The notes beneath the pieces were generated by a model. The model ran no database searches and was not told the origin of the DNA. It was given only the letters and a program-made list of their open reading frames with translations. Of a stretch of 64,000 nucleotides of DNA, positions 1 to 7,967 are shown one piece after another. Numbering within the stretch: the stretch's first letter is position 1; each line of letters starts with the position of its first letter. The translations under genes and the position numbers were made by a program. The DNA comes from Pseudomonas laurylsulfatiphila (GTDB taxonomy: Bacteria; Pseudomonadota; Gammaproteobacteria; Pseudomonadales; Pseudomonadaceae): assembly GCF_002934665.1 (NCBI RefSeq), contig NZ_NIRS01000003.1, positions 744,001 through 808,000 on the forward strand. The letters run 5' to 3'.

Positions 1-1286
1 GCCTGACTGGCGCGGCCGACTACCGCGCGGCAGGCGTCGGTGTAGGTCTGCTGCCCTCGCCCGGCACCCAGGTTCAAGCCACACTGACAGCTGCTGACGC
101 CACTGGCAGCAAAGTCAGTCAGGGACTTCAAGCCGACCTTAACGTCACCCACCGCTTGAGCGATCAATGGGCGCTCAATGGAGGAAGCGCCTACCGAACC
201 TTTGGTTACCGTCAGCTGGAAGATGCGGTGTTCGACCGCACCTCCGACTTCAGTCAATCCCGTTACCGCGACCAACAAAGCGCCAGCCTCTCCTGGTCGC
301 ATCCCTGGCTAGGCGTTTTCAGTGGTGGTTTGAGCCGGTCAAGCACGTTTGACGGCCAAAGCAGCAGCCGTGCCATCGCCTCCTGGGGCACCCGCGTTGC
401 TAGCGTGTCGGTGTCGACGACCGCCGAATGGCAGATCAGCGGTATGAACCGCGCAGACAACAGTGTCTACCTGAATCTAAGCATCCCTTTGGGGGAGAAC
501 CGCCGGGCGAGTACCTGGGTGCGCAGTTCAGCTGGCGAATCCCGCAGCGGCGTGGGCTTGAGTGAGCAGATCGGCGATCAACTGGCGTATCGGGTCGGCG
601 TCGAACGGGACACGCGCGACAGGCAGGTGCAGTCCACCGCCGGTGTTTCGCTGCTGCCGCGCTACACCCAACTGGACCTGAATTACACCCGCGCCGATGC
701 CGAGCGCTCCAGCTATCAGGCCAGCGCCCGAGGCGGTGCCGTGCTGCACGGTGGTGGCCTGACGCTGTCGCCTTACCCGGTGAGCGACACCTTTGCGCTG
801 CTCTCGGTCGGTGACATGGGCGCCATCAAGGTGACGACGCCCAGCGGCCCGGTCTGGACCGACTGGCAAGGTCAGGCAGTGATCCCGCAAGTGGCGGCTT
901 ACGGCCGCAGCAAGGTGGAAGTCGACCCCAAAAGCCTGCCTCGCAACGTCGACATCCACAACGGGTTGGCGATGATTACTGCCGGTCGCGGTGCCGTCGA
1001 CAGCGTCGAGTTCGGCATCAGCCTCACCCGTCGGGCATTGCTCAAGGTCACCACCGCCAACGGCGCGCCCTTGCCGCGCGGCGCCGCGGTGAACACCGCG
1101 GATGGCGAATTCATCACCCTGGTGCAGGACGGCGGCCTGGTGTTCCTGCCCAACGCCCTTGACTCCCGCACGTTGCGGGTCACCGCGCCGGGGTTGGAAC
1201 GCTGCGAACTGAGCTTCGAATTGCCCCAGGACGTCGACCCCCAGGCGTACTACGAAACCGCCCCCGCCAAGTGCCGAGCCCTATGA
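1..1286 (+). CDS. Fimbrial outer-membrane usher (FimD/PapC family), C-terminal part
   Basis: The reading frame is open from the left edge (frame 3), so only the last ~428 residues are present and the true start lies outside the window. Ushers are outer-membrane beta-barrels that accept chaperone-bound pilins and secrete and assemble them. Alternating polar/hydrophobic strands (about residues 1-260 of the fragment) fit a barrel. The end (about 270-428), with GDMGAIKVTTPSGPVWTDWQG, a GRSKVEVD turn and a terminal segment with one Cys (LERCELSF) closing at AKCRAL, looks like the plug-distal and C-terminal domains of the family. Three DUF1120 subunit genes follow, the first only 10 bp downstream, so this is the end of a chaperone-usher operon of the YhcD/GltF kind. 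The chaperone is presumably upstream of the window. Family assignment is good; the fimbrial type is inferred. Confidence 0.8.
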   Translation, partial: LTGAADYRAAGVGVGLLPSPGTQVQATLTAADATGSKVSQGLQADLNVTHRLSDQWALNGGSAYRTFGYRQLEDAVFDRTSDFSQSRYRDQQSASLSWSHPWLGVFSGGLSRSSTFDGQSSSRAIASWGTRVASVSVSTTAEWQISGMNRADNSVYLNLSIPLGENRRASTWVRSSAGESRSGVGLSEQIGDQLAYRVGVERDTRDRQVQSTAGVSLLPRYTQLDLNYTRADAERSSYQASARGGAVLHGGGLTLSPYPVSDTFALLSVGDMGAIKVTTPSGPVWTDWQGQAVIPQVAAYGRSKVEVDPKSLPRNVDIHNGLAMITAGRGAVDSVEFGISLTRRALLKVTTANGAPLPRGAAVNTADGEFITLVQDGGLVFLPNALDSRTLRVTAPGLERCELSFELPQDVDPQAYYETAPAKCRAL

Positions 1287-1296
1287 GGAGAACTTC

Positions 1297-2439
1297 ATGA
1301 ATCTATCCGGTTATTGGCTGCCGACCCTCGCGTCCCTGGCAGTGAGCGGATTCACCTCGCTCGCCTCGGCGTCCGCTGACGACTGCCAATTCAACCTGAG
1401 CCAGCCCTTGCTCGATTACGGAATGATGAACCGGGCGCTTCGCCCTGATTCGGCACCGGAGCGAAACCTGGGCCAGCGTCAGCTGAGTCTGAGCCTGAAC
1501 TGCTCACATCCCACCGACATGAGCCTGTTTTATCGGGCCCTGGCCGCGACTGCCGAACGTTTTCACTTTGCTGAACGCGGCAGCTATCAGATCCGTATTC
1601 GCGAAGCGGTGCTGGATGGTCAATCGGTAGCGATCGGGTTGATTGCCGGAGTCGGTCAATCGCCCGCAGAAACGGCGTCGAGTCTGATCTGGCGACCGGC
1701 GCACGGGATCGTTCCCGTACTCGCTGGCATGCCATTACAGGGCCGTCAATTCTCGGCGCAGCTTGAGCTGACCGCGTGGGTTCAAGAGCGCGGGCTGCAA
1801 GTGCGCGACGCGGTCACCTGGCAGGCCTCCGGTGTATTTGATGCAGTGGCTATCGGGCACACCCCGGAGATTACTTTGCGTGCCCGTTTCGCTCCGGCGG
1901 CTTGTGAGCCGACGCTGTCCGACGGTGGCGTGGTCGACTTCGGCACGCTGTCCAGAAACGACCTGAACACTGACACAAGCACTCGCCTGCCGCCCAAGTC
2001 CCTGACATTGAGTGTCAACTGCGATGCGCCCACCGCATTCGCCCTGACCATGCACGACAACCGCTCAGGCTCGGCGACGGTCAGCAGCGAAAGTGCCTAC
2101 GGTCTGGGCACCGACTACCGCAACAACAAGATCGGCCTGTATTCAGTGAGCGTCGAACCGACCGGCGCCAGGGCCGACAGTTTTGCCAGGCTCTTTCAAA
2201 CCCACTCCACTAGCGGTGGCGTGGCCTGGAATACGTCCAGCATCAACGCGCGCTCAATCGGAACAACCAGTTACTTGGGCTTTACCGACACCGTCGGCAC
2301 TAGCTCGGGCCCGATCCCGATCCAGAACCTCAGCACCACCTTGACCGTCGACGCCGTCATTACGCCGACCAGCAGCCTGGACTTGAGCGGCGCCATCGAC
2401 CTCGATGGCGCGGGGACGATCGAGATTATCTATTTGTAA
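1297..2439 (+). CDS. Two-domain DUF1120 fimbrial protein (possible tip adhesin)
   Basis: 380 aa with a signal peptide (about residues 1-27, ending ASASA). GAGGAG lies 7 bp before the ATG, and the gene starts 10 bp after the usher stop. The C-terminal half (about 200-380) is a DUF1120 domain: two conserved Cys (ACEPTLSDGG and LSVNCDAPT), a VDFGTLSRNDLN motif and a terminal strand ending IEIIYL, as expected of a pilin donor strand. The N-terminal half (about 28-200) has its own Cys pair (DDCQFNLSQ, LSLNCSHP) and an LDYGMMNR motif resembling the same fold, so the protein looks like a tandem of two pilin-like domains. Adhesins carried at pilus tips have a two-domain layout, and the position directly after the usher fits that, but no ligand can be inferred. 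Calling it a tip subunit is inference. Confidence 0.7.
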   Translation: MNLSGYWLPTLASLAVSGFTSLASASADDCQFNLSQPLLDYGMMNRALRPDSAPERNLGQRQLSLSLNCSHPTDMSLFYRALAATAERFHFAERGSYQIRIREAVLDGQSVAIGLIAGVGQSPAETASSLIWRPAHGIVPVLAGMPLQGRQFSAQLELTAWVQERGLQVRDAVTWQASGVFDAVAIGHTPEITLRARFAPAACEPTLSDGGVVDFGTLSRNDLNTDTSTRLPPKSLTLSVNCDAPTAFALTMHDNRSGSATVSSESAYGLGTDYRNNKIGLYSVSVEPTGARADSFARLFQTHSTSGGVAWNTSSINARSIGTTSYLGFTDTVGTSSGPIPIQNLSTTLTVDAVITPTSSLDLSGAIDLDGAGTIEIIYL

Positions 2440-2522
2440 CACCCAACCCAATCCTGCTGGAAACGGGGCGAAACAGGCCTCTCGGACTAGCCAGGAAAAC
2501 AACCACAGAAGTGAGTAAGAAA

Positions 2523-3146
2523 ATGAAAAAGTACTTTGCAGCACTTTCAACCACCGCACTGATCTGCGTCGCACCGCATGCCCTTGCGGCGTCGAATACT
2601 CCCCTGACAGTCACAGGCAGCATCACGCCGGCCGCGTGTGATATCAACTTGAGTAGTGGGGGGATTGTCGACATCGGCACGAGATCGGTGAATGACCTTC
2701 ATCCCACTAACAACACCTTGCTGAATTCAACAAAGATGCAACTGACCATGACGTGTAGTGAATCGATGCTTTTCATGCTGAACCCAATCGATCTCAGGCC
2801 AGGTACTGCAGCAGGAATCGGCGATTACTTTGGAGTGGGATTGACCCCTGCCAATGAAAAACTCGGCTTCTTTGATATAACGATCAACGACTCCACGGCA
2901 GATACAACCCAAGTACAGGCGATTGGCTCTTCTGATGGCGGGGCAACCTGGGTCAAACAAGACCGCATCATGAAAGACAAACAGTCATCGGTTGCCGCTA
3001 TGAGTGATCACTCCACGCGGATTGAAGTCAAGGATCTCACCATGGACCTGGAAATCAACACCTACATTGCCGGTACCGACTCCTTGACCATAGACAGCGA
3101 AATCCCTATCGACGGCCTCGCAACGATTGAGGTTTGGTACAAGTAA
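2523..3146 (+). CDS. DUF1120 fimbrial subunit
   Basis: About 207 aa from the ATG at 2523; a GTG at 2511 is an alternative giving 211 aa. I chose 2523 because the product then begins MKKYFAALSTTALICVAPHA, matching the signal peptide of the next paralogue. The signal peptide ends at ALAAS. The mature part is one DUF1120 domain: Cys at ITPAACDINLSSGG and LTMTCSES, motif VDIGTRSVNDL, and a C-terminal strand ending IEVWYK. It is probably exported by the usher and polymerised as a pilin. It is visibly less GC-rich than its neighbours and more diverged from the other two DUF1120 proteins than they are from each other, which suggests faster evolution, for example of a surface-exposed subunit. The exact role in the fibre is unknown. 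Confidence 0.7.
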   Translation: MKKYFAALSTTALICVAPHALAASNTPLTVTGSITPAACDINLSSGGIVDIGTRSVNDLHPTNNTLLNSTKMQLTMTCSESMLFMLNPIDLRPGTAAGIGDYFGVGLTPANEKLGFFDITINDSTADTTQVQAIGSSDGGATWVKQDRIMKDKQSSVAAMSDHSTRIEVKDLTMDLEINTYIAGTDSLTIDSEIPIDGLATIEVWYK

Positions 3147-3154
3147 AGTCATGA

Positions 3155-3197
3155 CGCTGAACCGCTCGCAGCGTCAGCGAACGTGAGCGGTTCAGCG
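3155..3197 (+). other. Perfect 13-bp inverted repeat between two DUF1120 genes
   Basis: CGCTGAACCGCTC at 3155-3167 pairs with GAGCGGTTCAGCG at 3185-3197 around a 17-nt loop. No T-run follows, so it is not a classical terminator. It could act as an attenuator, an mRNA-stabilising hairpin or a processing site that sets subunit ratios. Confidence 0.55.
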
Positions 3198-3219
3198 CCT
3201 GCAAGGACAACCCACTCAA

Positions 3220-3888
3220 ATGAATGAGCATCCATGGATGAAAAATCACTTCGCAGCACTCTCGCTCACCGGGTTGATTGGCCTGGCGCCTCATGCCCTA
3301 GCCGCGTCGGCCGATAAATTGACCGTCAAAGGCCTCATCACCCCACTGGCCTGCACACCCAGCCTGTCCAACAGCGGCCTCGTGGAATTCGGAAAAATCC
3401 CCCGGCGGGATCTGAATGTCGATAAGCGCACGCGGCTGCGTGACCAGACACTCGACTTCAGCATCCAGTGCTCGGCCCCCGGCCGCTTCGCCCTGCGAAT
3501 GCGTGACGACCGCGAGGGCTCGGCCATCGTCAACAGTCAGATTTATTACGGTCTGAACTACGACGGCAGCGGCAACAAAATCGGCTTGTACTCATTGAAT
3601 TTCAATCCTGAAAATACGGTCGTGGACGACCTGTCGCAGGTCTTTCGCACCGATTCGACCACCGGTGGCGTAGCCTGGAGTACATCGAACAACCGCCCCA
3701 TACCCATTGCTGCCAGGAGCTACCTGGGCTTCACCGACAGAGCAGGAAGCAACGCCGGCCCGATCGCCATCCGCCATCTGACAAGCCGGGTCATCGTCGA
3801 AACCGTTATCGCGCCAACCTCCGAGCTGGACCTGAGCACCGATGTACAAATCGATGGCTCGGCGACGCTGGAGATTGTCTACCTGTAG
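3220..3888 (+). CDS. DUF1120 fimbrial subunit
   Basis: 222 aa from the ATG at 3220 (AAGGA 12 bp upstream); an in-frame ATG at 3238 would begin MKNHFAALSLTGLIGLAPHA and looks more like the natural signal-peptide start. The mature part is a single DUF1120 domain: Cys at ITPLACTPSLSNSG and FSIQCSAPG, motif VEFGKIPRRDLN, a C-terminal strand ending LEIVYL. It is strikingly similar to the C-terminal half of the first DUF1120 protein (shared YGLNY/YGLGT, NKIGLYS, GGVAW and SYLGFTD blocks), so the two arose by duplication. It is probably a polymerised pilin of the upstream usher system. It converges with the MFS gene, with only 9 bp between the stops. Confidence 0.72.
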   Translation: MNEHPWMKNHFAALSLTGLIGLAPHALAASADKLTVKGLITPLACTPSLSNSGLVEFGKIPRRDLNVDKRTRLRDQTLDFSIQCSAPGRFALRMRDDREGSAIVNSQIYYGLNYDGSGNKIGLYSLNFNPENTVVDDLSQVFRTDSTTGGVAWSTSNNRPIPIAARSYLGFTDRAGSNAGPIAIRHLTSRVIVETVIAPTSELDLSTDVQIDGSATLEIVYL

Positions 3889-3897
3889 CGCCGTACC

Positions 3898-5202
3898 TCA
3901 GACTTTCTCGCTTTGTACCTGAACGTACAGCGAACGGCCGGCACCGAGACCGGCGATGATCGCGCCCAGGCCGATGACGCCGAAGATCCAGCCCACCGCC
4001 GTCCAGCCACCGGTCCAGTCATGCACGATGCCGACCGCGAACGGCCCCATGGACGCCAGGGTGTAACCAAAACCCTGGGCCATGCTCGACAGGTTCGCCG
4101 CGACGTGGGAGTCCCGCGAGCGCAGCACGATCAGGGTCAAGGCCAGGCTGAACGTGGCGCCCTGCCCCAGCCCCAGCACGATCGCCCAGCCCCACAAACC
4201 TTCGATCGGCGCATACAGACAACCGAACAGACCGCCGAGGGTCAGGGCCATCACGATCACGATCGCCAGGCGCTGGTCCTTGCCGCGAGTCGCCAGCCAG
4301 GGTGCCGCGAGGGAGCTGATCAGTTGCACGATCACCGAACCCGACAGCACCAGCCCGGCCTGGGTCGGGGTCAGACCGCGACCGATCAGGATCGACGGCA
4401 ACCAGCCGAACACGATGTAGGCCAGGGACGATTGCAGGCCCATGTACAAGGTCACCTGCCAGGCCAGCGGATCGCGCAGCAAGCCTCGAACGCGGTAGGC
4501 AACATTGTGCGCGCCGTGTTTCTGGCTGACTTGCGGCAGCCAGAACAGCGCTGCCGCCAATGCCGGAATAACCCAGAAGCCGAGACCCAGCGCCCAGCTG
4601 TTGTCGAAGTGCTCACTCAGCGGCACGGTCGCACCCGCCGCCATCGCCGCGCCCAGGCACAGCGCCATGGTGTAGACACCGGTCATGGTCCCGGCCTGTT
4701 TCGGGAAATCGCGCTTGACGATGCCTGGCAGCAACACACCGATCACGCCGATGCTGGCACCGGCCAGCACACTGCCTGCAAACAGGCCGATCCCACCGAA
4801 TGAACTGCGCAGGATGATCCCGCCAGCCAGGGTCAGAAGAATGCCCAGCACCACCCGCTCAGCCCCAAACCGTCTGGCCAGCAGTGGTGCCAGCGGCGCA
4901 AACAGGCCAAGGCAAAGCACCGGCAACGTGGTCAGCAATCCTGCCGTAGACGCCGACAAGCCGAGGGACTTCGAGACCTCGCTGAGCATCGGCGCCATGC
5001 TCGACAGCGCCGGGCGCAGGTTCAGCGCCACCAGAATCAGGCCCAGCAGCAACAACCACGGCCGGCGCAGAACCGGGTGGGTTTGCTGAACCTGTTCGTC
5101 ATCAGCCTCGGCGTCGATCAGCAGCTCTTCCAGCTCTGCCGAGCGTTTTGCGGCTGTGGATAAATCACTGCGCGGTATCGACTTCTCGGTTTCAAGGTTC
5201 AT
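3898..5202 (-). CDS. MFS transporter, CynX/NimT family
   Basis: 434 aa. A hydrophilic N-terminal tail of about 50 residues precedes about 12 hydrophobic spans of major-facilitator type. The segment LVALNLRPALSSMAPML is the hallmark start of the CynX/NimT/YeaN branch, whose characterised members move cyanate, nitroimidazoles or other small organic molecules. The substrate here cannot be read from sequence. The start overlaps the end of the GntR-type regulator by 11 bp, so the two are very probably co-transcribed and translationally coupled, with the regulator likely controlling the exporter. A reassigned start inside the tail cannot be excluded. Confidence 0.82.
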   Translation of the reverse strand: MNLETEKSIPRSDLSTAAKRSAELEELLIDAEADDEQVQQTHPVLRRPWLLLLGLILVALNLRPALSSMAPMLSEVSKSLGLSASTAGLLTTLPVLCLGLFAPLAPLLARRFGAERVVLGILLTLAGGIILRSSFGGIGLFAGSVLAGASIGVIGVLLPGIVKRDFPKQAGTMTGVYTMALCLGAAMAAGATVPLSEHFDNSWALGLGFWVIPALAAALFWLPQVSQKHGAHNVAYRVRGLLRDPLAWQVTLYMGLQSSLAYIVFGWLPSILIGRGLTPTQAGLVLSGSVIVQLISSLAAPWLATRGKDQRLAIVIVMALTLGGLFGCLYAPIEGLWGWAIVLGLGQGATFSLALTLIVLRSRDSHVAANLSSMAQGFGYTLASMGPFAVGIVHDWTGGWTAVGWIFGVIGLGAIIAGLGAGRSLYVQVQSEKV

Positions 5203-5851
5203 TGATCAACTGCCTCGACAAGGATTTGGCCCGCTCCGGATCGCGTTGTTCGACGGCATCGAGCAATTCGATATGCAGGTCGAACACTTCCTGGCGGCGC
5301 GGGACGATGCTCAGGGTCTGGCGCAACTGCGCGCCGACGATGCTGGAGAAATAGCGATACAACTCGCTGAGGGTCGGGTTGTGCGCGGCGTCCACCAGAC
5401 GGCGGTGAAACACCAGATCGCAGGCGATGTAGGTGTCGAGATCGCCATGGTAGTGACTGCCGCTGACACCCAGCGCCTCGCGCAATGCCACCAGGTCTTC
5501 ATCGGTGCGGCGCATGGCTGCCAGGCCGATGGCCTCGACCTCAAGGATGTGCCGGGTTTCCCGGGCCTGCTCGAGGGAGCAACGGGACAGCGCCTTCAGG
5601 GTATCGAGCGGATCGACCACCGCCCGCAGGTAACTGCCGTCGCCCTGACGGATTTCGATCAACCCGGAAAACGCCAACACGCGCATGGCTTCGCGCACAG
5701 TGTTGCGGCTGATGCCCAGTTCCGCCGACAACTCGGGCTCGGTGGGCAAACGCTGGCCAACGACCCAGATGCCCTGGTTGATACGCTGGCGCAGTTGGTC
5801 CAGGGCCTGATCGACCAGGGATCGTTTTACCAATGGAGAGATTTCTGACAT
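5192..5851 (-). CDS. GntR-family transcriptional regulator, FadR/FCD subfamily
   Basis: 219 aa from the ATG at 5851, preceded by AGAGGG at 8-bp spacing; an upstream in-frame ATG (5872) lacks such a site. The N-terminus (about residues 8-75) is a winged helix with the GntR signature (LRQRINQGIWVVGQRLPTE followed by ELGISRNTVREAMRVL). The C-terminal half is an all-helical FCD effector domain with the Asp and His residues (HRRLVDAAHN) that usually hold a metal and bind a small organic acid. It is first in a two-gene operon with the overlapping MFS gene, so it is probably a ligand-responsive repressor of transport. Two palindromes just upstream are candidate operators. The ligand is unknown. Confidence 0.85.
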   Translation of the reverse strand: MSEISPLVKRSLVDQALDQLRQRINQGIWVVGQRLPTEPELSAELGISRNTVREAMRVLAFSGLIEIRQGDGSYLRAVVDPLDTLKALSRCSLEQARETRHILEVEAIGLAAMRRTDEDLVALREALGVSGSHYHGDLDTYIACDLVFHRRLVDAAHNPTLSELYRYFSSIVGAQLRQTLSIVPRRQEVFDLHIELLDAVEQRDPERAKSLSRQLINEP

Positions 5852-5865
5852 GGAATTCGCCCTCT

Positions 5866-5904
5866 CATCCAATCATAGGATGAATTTTCTGACATGTTAG
5901 TCAG
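5866..5904 (-). promoter_or_regulatory. Candidate operator palindromes upstream of the GntR regulator
   Basis: Two short dyads lie immediately upstream of the regulator's ribosome-binding site: CATCC-N7-GGATG at 5866-5882 and CTGAC-N6-GTCAG at 5889-5904. GntR/FadR proteins bind short dyads next to their own start and usually autoregulate, so these are plausible sites. No matching copy was found elsewhere in the window. Confidence 0.35.
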
Positions 5905-5925
5905 CTTAAGCCCCCCACACAACCC

Positions 5926-6012
5926 CTGTAGGAGCCGCCGAAGACTGCGATCTTTTGACCTTGTCTTTAAAAAACAAAATCAAAAGATCGCAGCCTGCGG
6001 CAGCTCCTACAG
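5926..6012. repeat. REP-type inverted repeat (GTAGGAGCTGCCG / GATCGCAG type)
   Basis: The left arm (CTGTAGGAGCCGCCGAAG... GATCTTTTGA) is mirrored by TCAAAAGATCGCAGCCTGCG...CTCCTACAG. It is a paired repeat of the Pseudomonas extragenic palindromic class, lying between the divergent-ended aapP terminator and the GntR promoter. Confidence 0.8.
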
Positions 6013-6036
6013 GGGGGGCGGTGAAGTCGCGGGCAA

Positions 6037-6068
6037 AAATAAACCCGGAACTCGGTCCGGGTTTATTT
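6037..6068. terminator. Intrinsic terminator downstream of aapP
   Basis: AAATAAACCCGGA and TCCGGGTTTATTT form a perfect 13-bp stem around a 6-nt loop. The A/T ends supply a U-tract on either strand. It sits 16 bp beyond the aapP stop. Confidence 0.85.
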
Positions 6069-6084
6069 CAGTGCCTGGGTTCGA

Positions 6085-6849
6085 TCAATGCAGGATCTGG
6101 CTCAGGAACAGCTTGGTGCGCTCGTTCTGAGGGTGATCGAAGAAGTCGTTCGGCGCGGCCTGTTCGACGATTTCGCCCTTGTCCATGAAGATCACGCGGT
6201 TGGCCACGGTGCGGGCGAAGCCCATTTCGTGGGTCACGCAGAGCATGGTCATGCCGTCTTCGGCCAGGCCGATCATGGTGTCCAGTACCTCTTTCACCAT
6301 CTCCGGGTCGAGGGCCGACGTCGGCTCGTCGAACAGCATGATTTTCGGCTTCATGCATAGCGCGCGGGCGATCGCCACACGCTGTTGCTGTCCGCCGGAC
6401 AACTGCCCCGGATACTTGTGCGCCTGCTCCGGAATGCGTACGCGTTCCAGGTAGTGCATGGCGATTTCCTCGGCCTTGCGCTTGGGCATCTTGCGCACCC
6501 ACATCGGCGCCAGCGTGCAGTTCTGCAGGATGGTCAGGTGCGGGAACAGGTTGAAATGCTGGAACACCATGCCGACTTCGCGGCGGATCGCTTCGATCTG
6601 CTTGAGGTCGTTGGTCAGTTCCACGCCATCGACCACGATGCGGCCCTGCTGGTGTTCTTCCAGGCGGTTGAGACAGCGGATGGTGGTGGATTTGCCGGAA
6701 CCCGACGGACCGCACAACACGATACGCTCGCCCTGCTTGACGTTGAGGTTGATGTCTTTCAGCACGTGGAACTGGCCGTACCACTTGTTCACGCCCTGCA
6801 TCTGAATAATGCCTTCAGGGCTCACAGGCTTTTTATTTGCTTCGCTCAT
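6085..6849 (-). CDS. aapP: Amino-acid ABC transporter ATP-binding protein AapP
   Basis: 254 aa. It is the ATPase of a polar amino-acid importer on the cytoplasmic face of the membrane. Walker [10 protein letters not shown] lies near residue 47, the Q-loop is in VFQHFNLFP, the ABC signature is LSGGQQQR, Walker B is [12 protein letters not shown] and the switch His is in CVTHEMGFA. The ATG at 6849 was chosen over an in-frame upstream ATG because GGAGT lies 6 bp before it and the extra residues would overlap aapM. It follows aapM by 10 bp and is last in aapJQMP, followed by a terminator. The glutamate/aspartate (aat/glt) naming is an alternative for this importer. Confidence 0.93.
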   Translation of the reverse strand: MSEANKKPVSPEGIIQMQGVNKWYGQFHVLKDINLNVKQGERIVLCGPSGSGKSTTIRCLNRLEEHQQGRIVVDGVELTNDLKQIEAIRREVGMVFQHFNLFPHLTILQNCTLAPMWVRKMPKRKAEEIAMHYLERVRIPEQAHKYPGQLSGGQQQRVAIARALCMKPKIMLFDEPTSALDPEMVKEVLDTMIGLAEDGMTMLCVTHEMGFARTVANRVIFMDKGEIVEQAAPNDFFDHPQNERTKLFLSQILH

Positions 6850-6859
6850 AAAAGAACTC

Positions 6860-7957
6860 CTAACGCTTGTGGCCTGTGTCGAGCTTGCGTTCCAGATGCA
6901 TGGAATAGCGCGACATACCAAAACAGAAAATCCAGAACACCAGGGCAGCGAACACATAGCCTTCGGTGGCCATGCCCAGCCACTTCGGATCGGCGGCGGC
7001 TTGCTTGACGCTGTTGAGCAGGTCGAACAGGCCGATGATGATCACAAGGCTAGTGTCCTTGAACAGCGCGATGAAGGTGTTGACGATGCCGGGGATCACC
7101 AGTTTCAGGGCTTGCGGCAGAATCACCAGGCCCATGCTGCGCCAGTAGCCCAGCCCCATCGCTGCAGCCGCTTCGTACTGCCCCTTGGGAATCGCTTGCA
7201 GGCCACCGCGCACCACCTCGGCCACGTAGGCCGACTGGAACAGGATCACGCCGATCAGGGCCCGCAGCAGCTTGTCGAAGTTCATGCCTTCAGGCAGGAA
7301 CAGCGGCAGCATCACCGAGGACATGAACAGCACCGTGATCAACGGCACGCCGCGCCAGAACTCGATGAAGGTCACGCAGACCACCCGAATCGCCGGCATG
7401 TTCGAACGACGCCCCAAGGCCAGGACAATCCCCAGCGGCAGCGCGCCGGCGATGCCGACAGTAGCGATCACCAGGGTCAGCATCAGGCCGCCCCACTGGC
7501 TGGTCGCGACCTGGGTCAGGCCGAAGATGCCGCCGTGCAACAGGAAGTAGGCAATGATCGGGTACAACACCAGGAAGCTCAGGCCATACACCGCTTTACG
7601 ATGAAAGCGCGAGATGAACAACGGTGCCACGCCAACAATCGCCAGCCACACCGTCAGGTCCACGCGCCAGCGCAGTTCCGGCGGGTAGTAGCCGTACATG
7701 AATTGGCCGAAGCGCTGCTGGATGAACACCCAGCAGGCGCCCTCCTTGGTGCAGTCGGCGCGGGTCGTGCCCACCCAGTTGGCGTCGAGGATGGCCCACT
7801 GCAGGATCGGCGGCACCACCAGGTAGATGAGGTAGAACGCAAACAGGGTCAGCAGGGTATTGAGCCAGCTGGAGAACATGTTCGCGCGCATCCACGCCAC
7901 CACACCGATACTGCTGCTCGGTGGGGGCATGTCAGGTTTGAAAGTATGAGTGCTCAT
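6860..7957 (-). CDS. aapM: Amino-acid ABC transporter permease AapM
   Basis: 365 aa inner-membrane permease. A long N-terminal region with one span and a periplasmic segment (about residues 20-160, containing Cys at [11 protein letters not shown]) precedes the core permease. The core carries the His/Glu/Gln/Arg-type permease signature, with the EAA loop at [21 protein letters not shown]. Length and layout match AapM rather than the short GltJ/GltK permeases, supporting the general amino-acid (Aap) family. AAGGA lies 8 bp before the ATG, and the gap to aapQ is 10 bp. It pairs with AapQ to form the translocation pore. Confidence 0.92.
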   Translation of the reverse strand: MSTHTFKPDMPPPSSSIGVVAWMRANMFSSWLNTLLTLFAFYLIYLVVPPILQWAILDANWVGTTRADCTKEGACWVFIQQRFGQFMYGYYPPELRWRVDLTVWLAIVGVAPLFISRFHRKAVYGLSFLVLYPIIAYFLLHGGIFGLTQVATSQWGGLMLTLVIATVGIAGALPLGIVLALGRRSNMPAIRVVCVTFIEFWRGVPLITVLFMSSVMLPLFLPEGMNFDKLLRALIGVILFQSAYVAEVVRGGLQAIPKGQYEAAAAMGLGYWRSMGLVILPQALKLVIPGIVNTFIALFKDTSLVIIIGLFDLLNSVKQAAADPKWLGMATEGYVFAALVFWIFCFGMSRYSMHLERKLDTGHKR

Positions 7958-7967
7958 GCGCTTTTCC

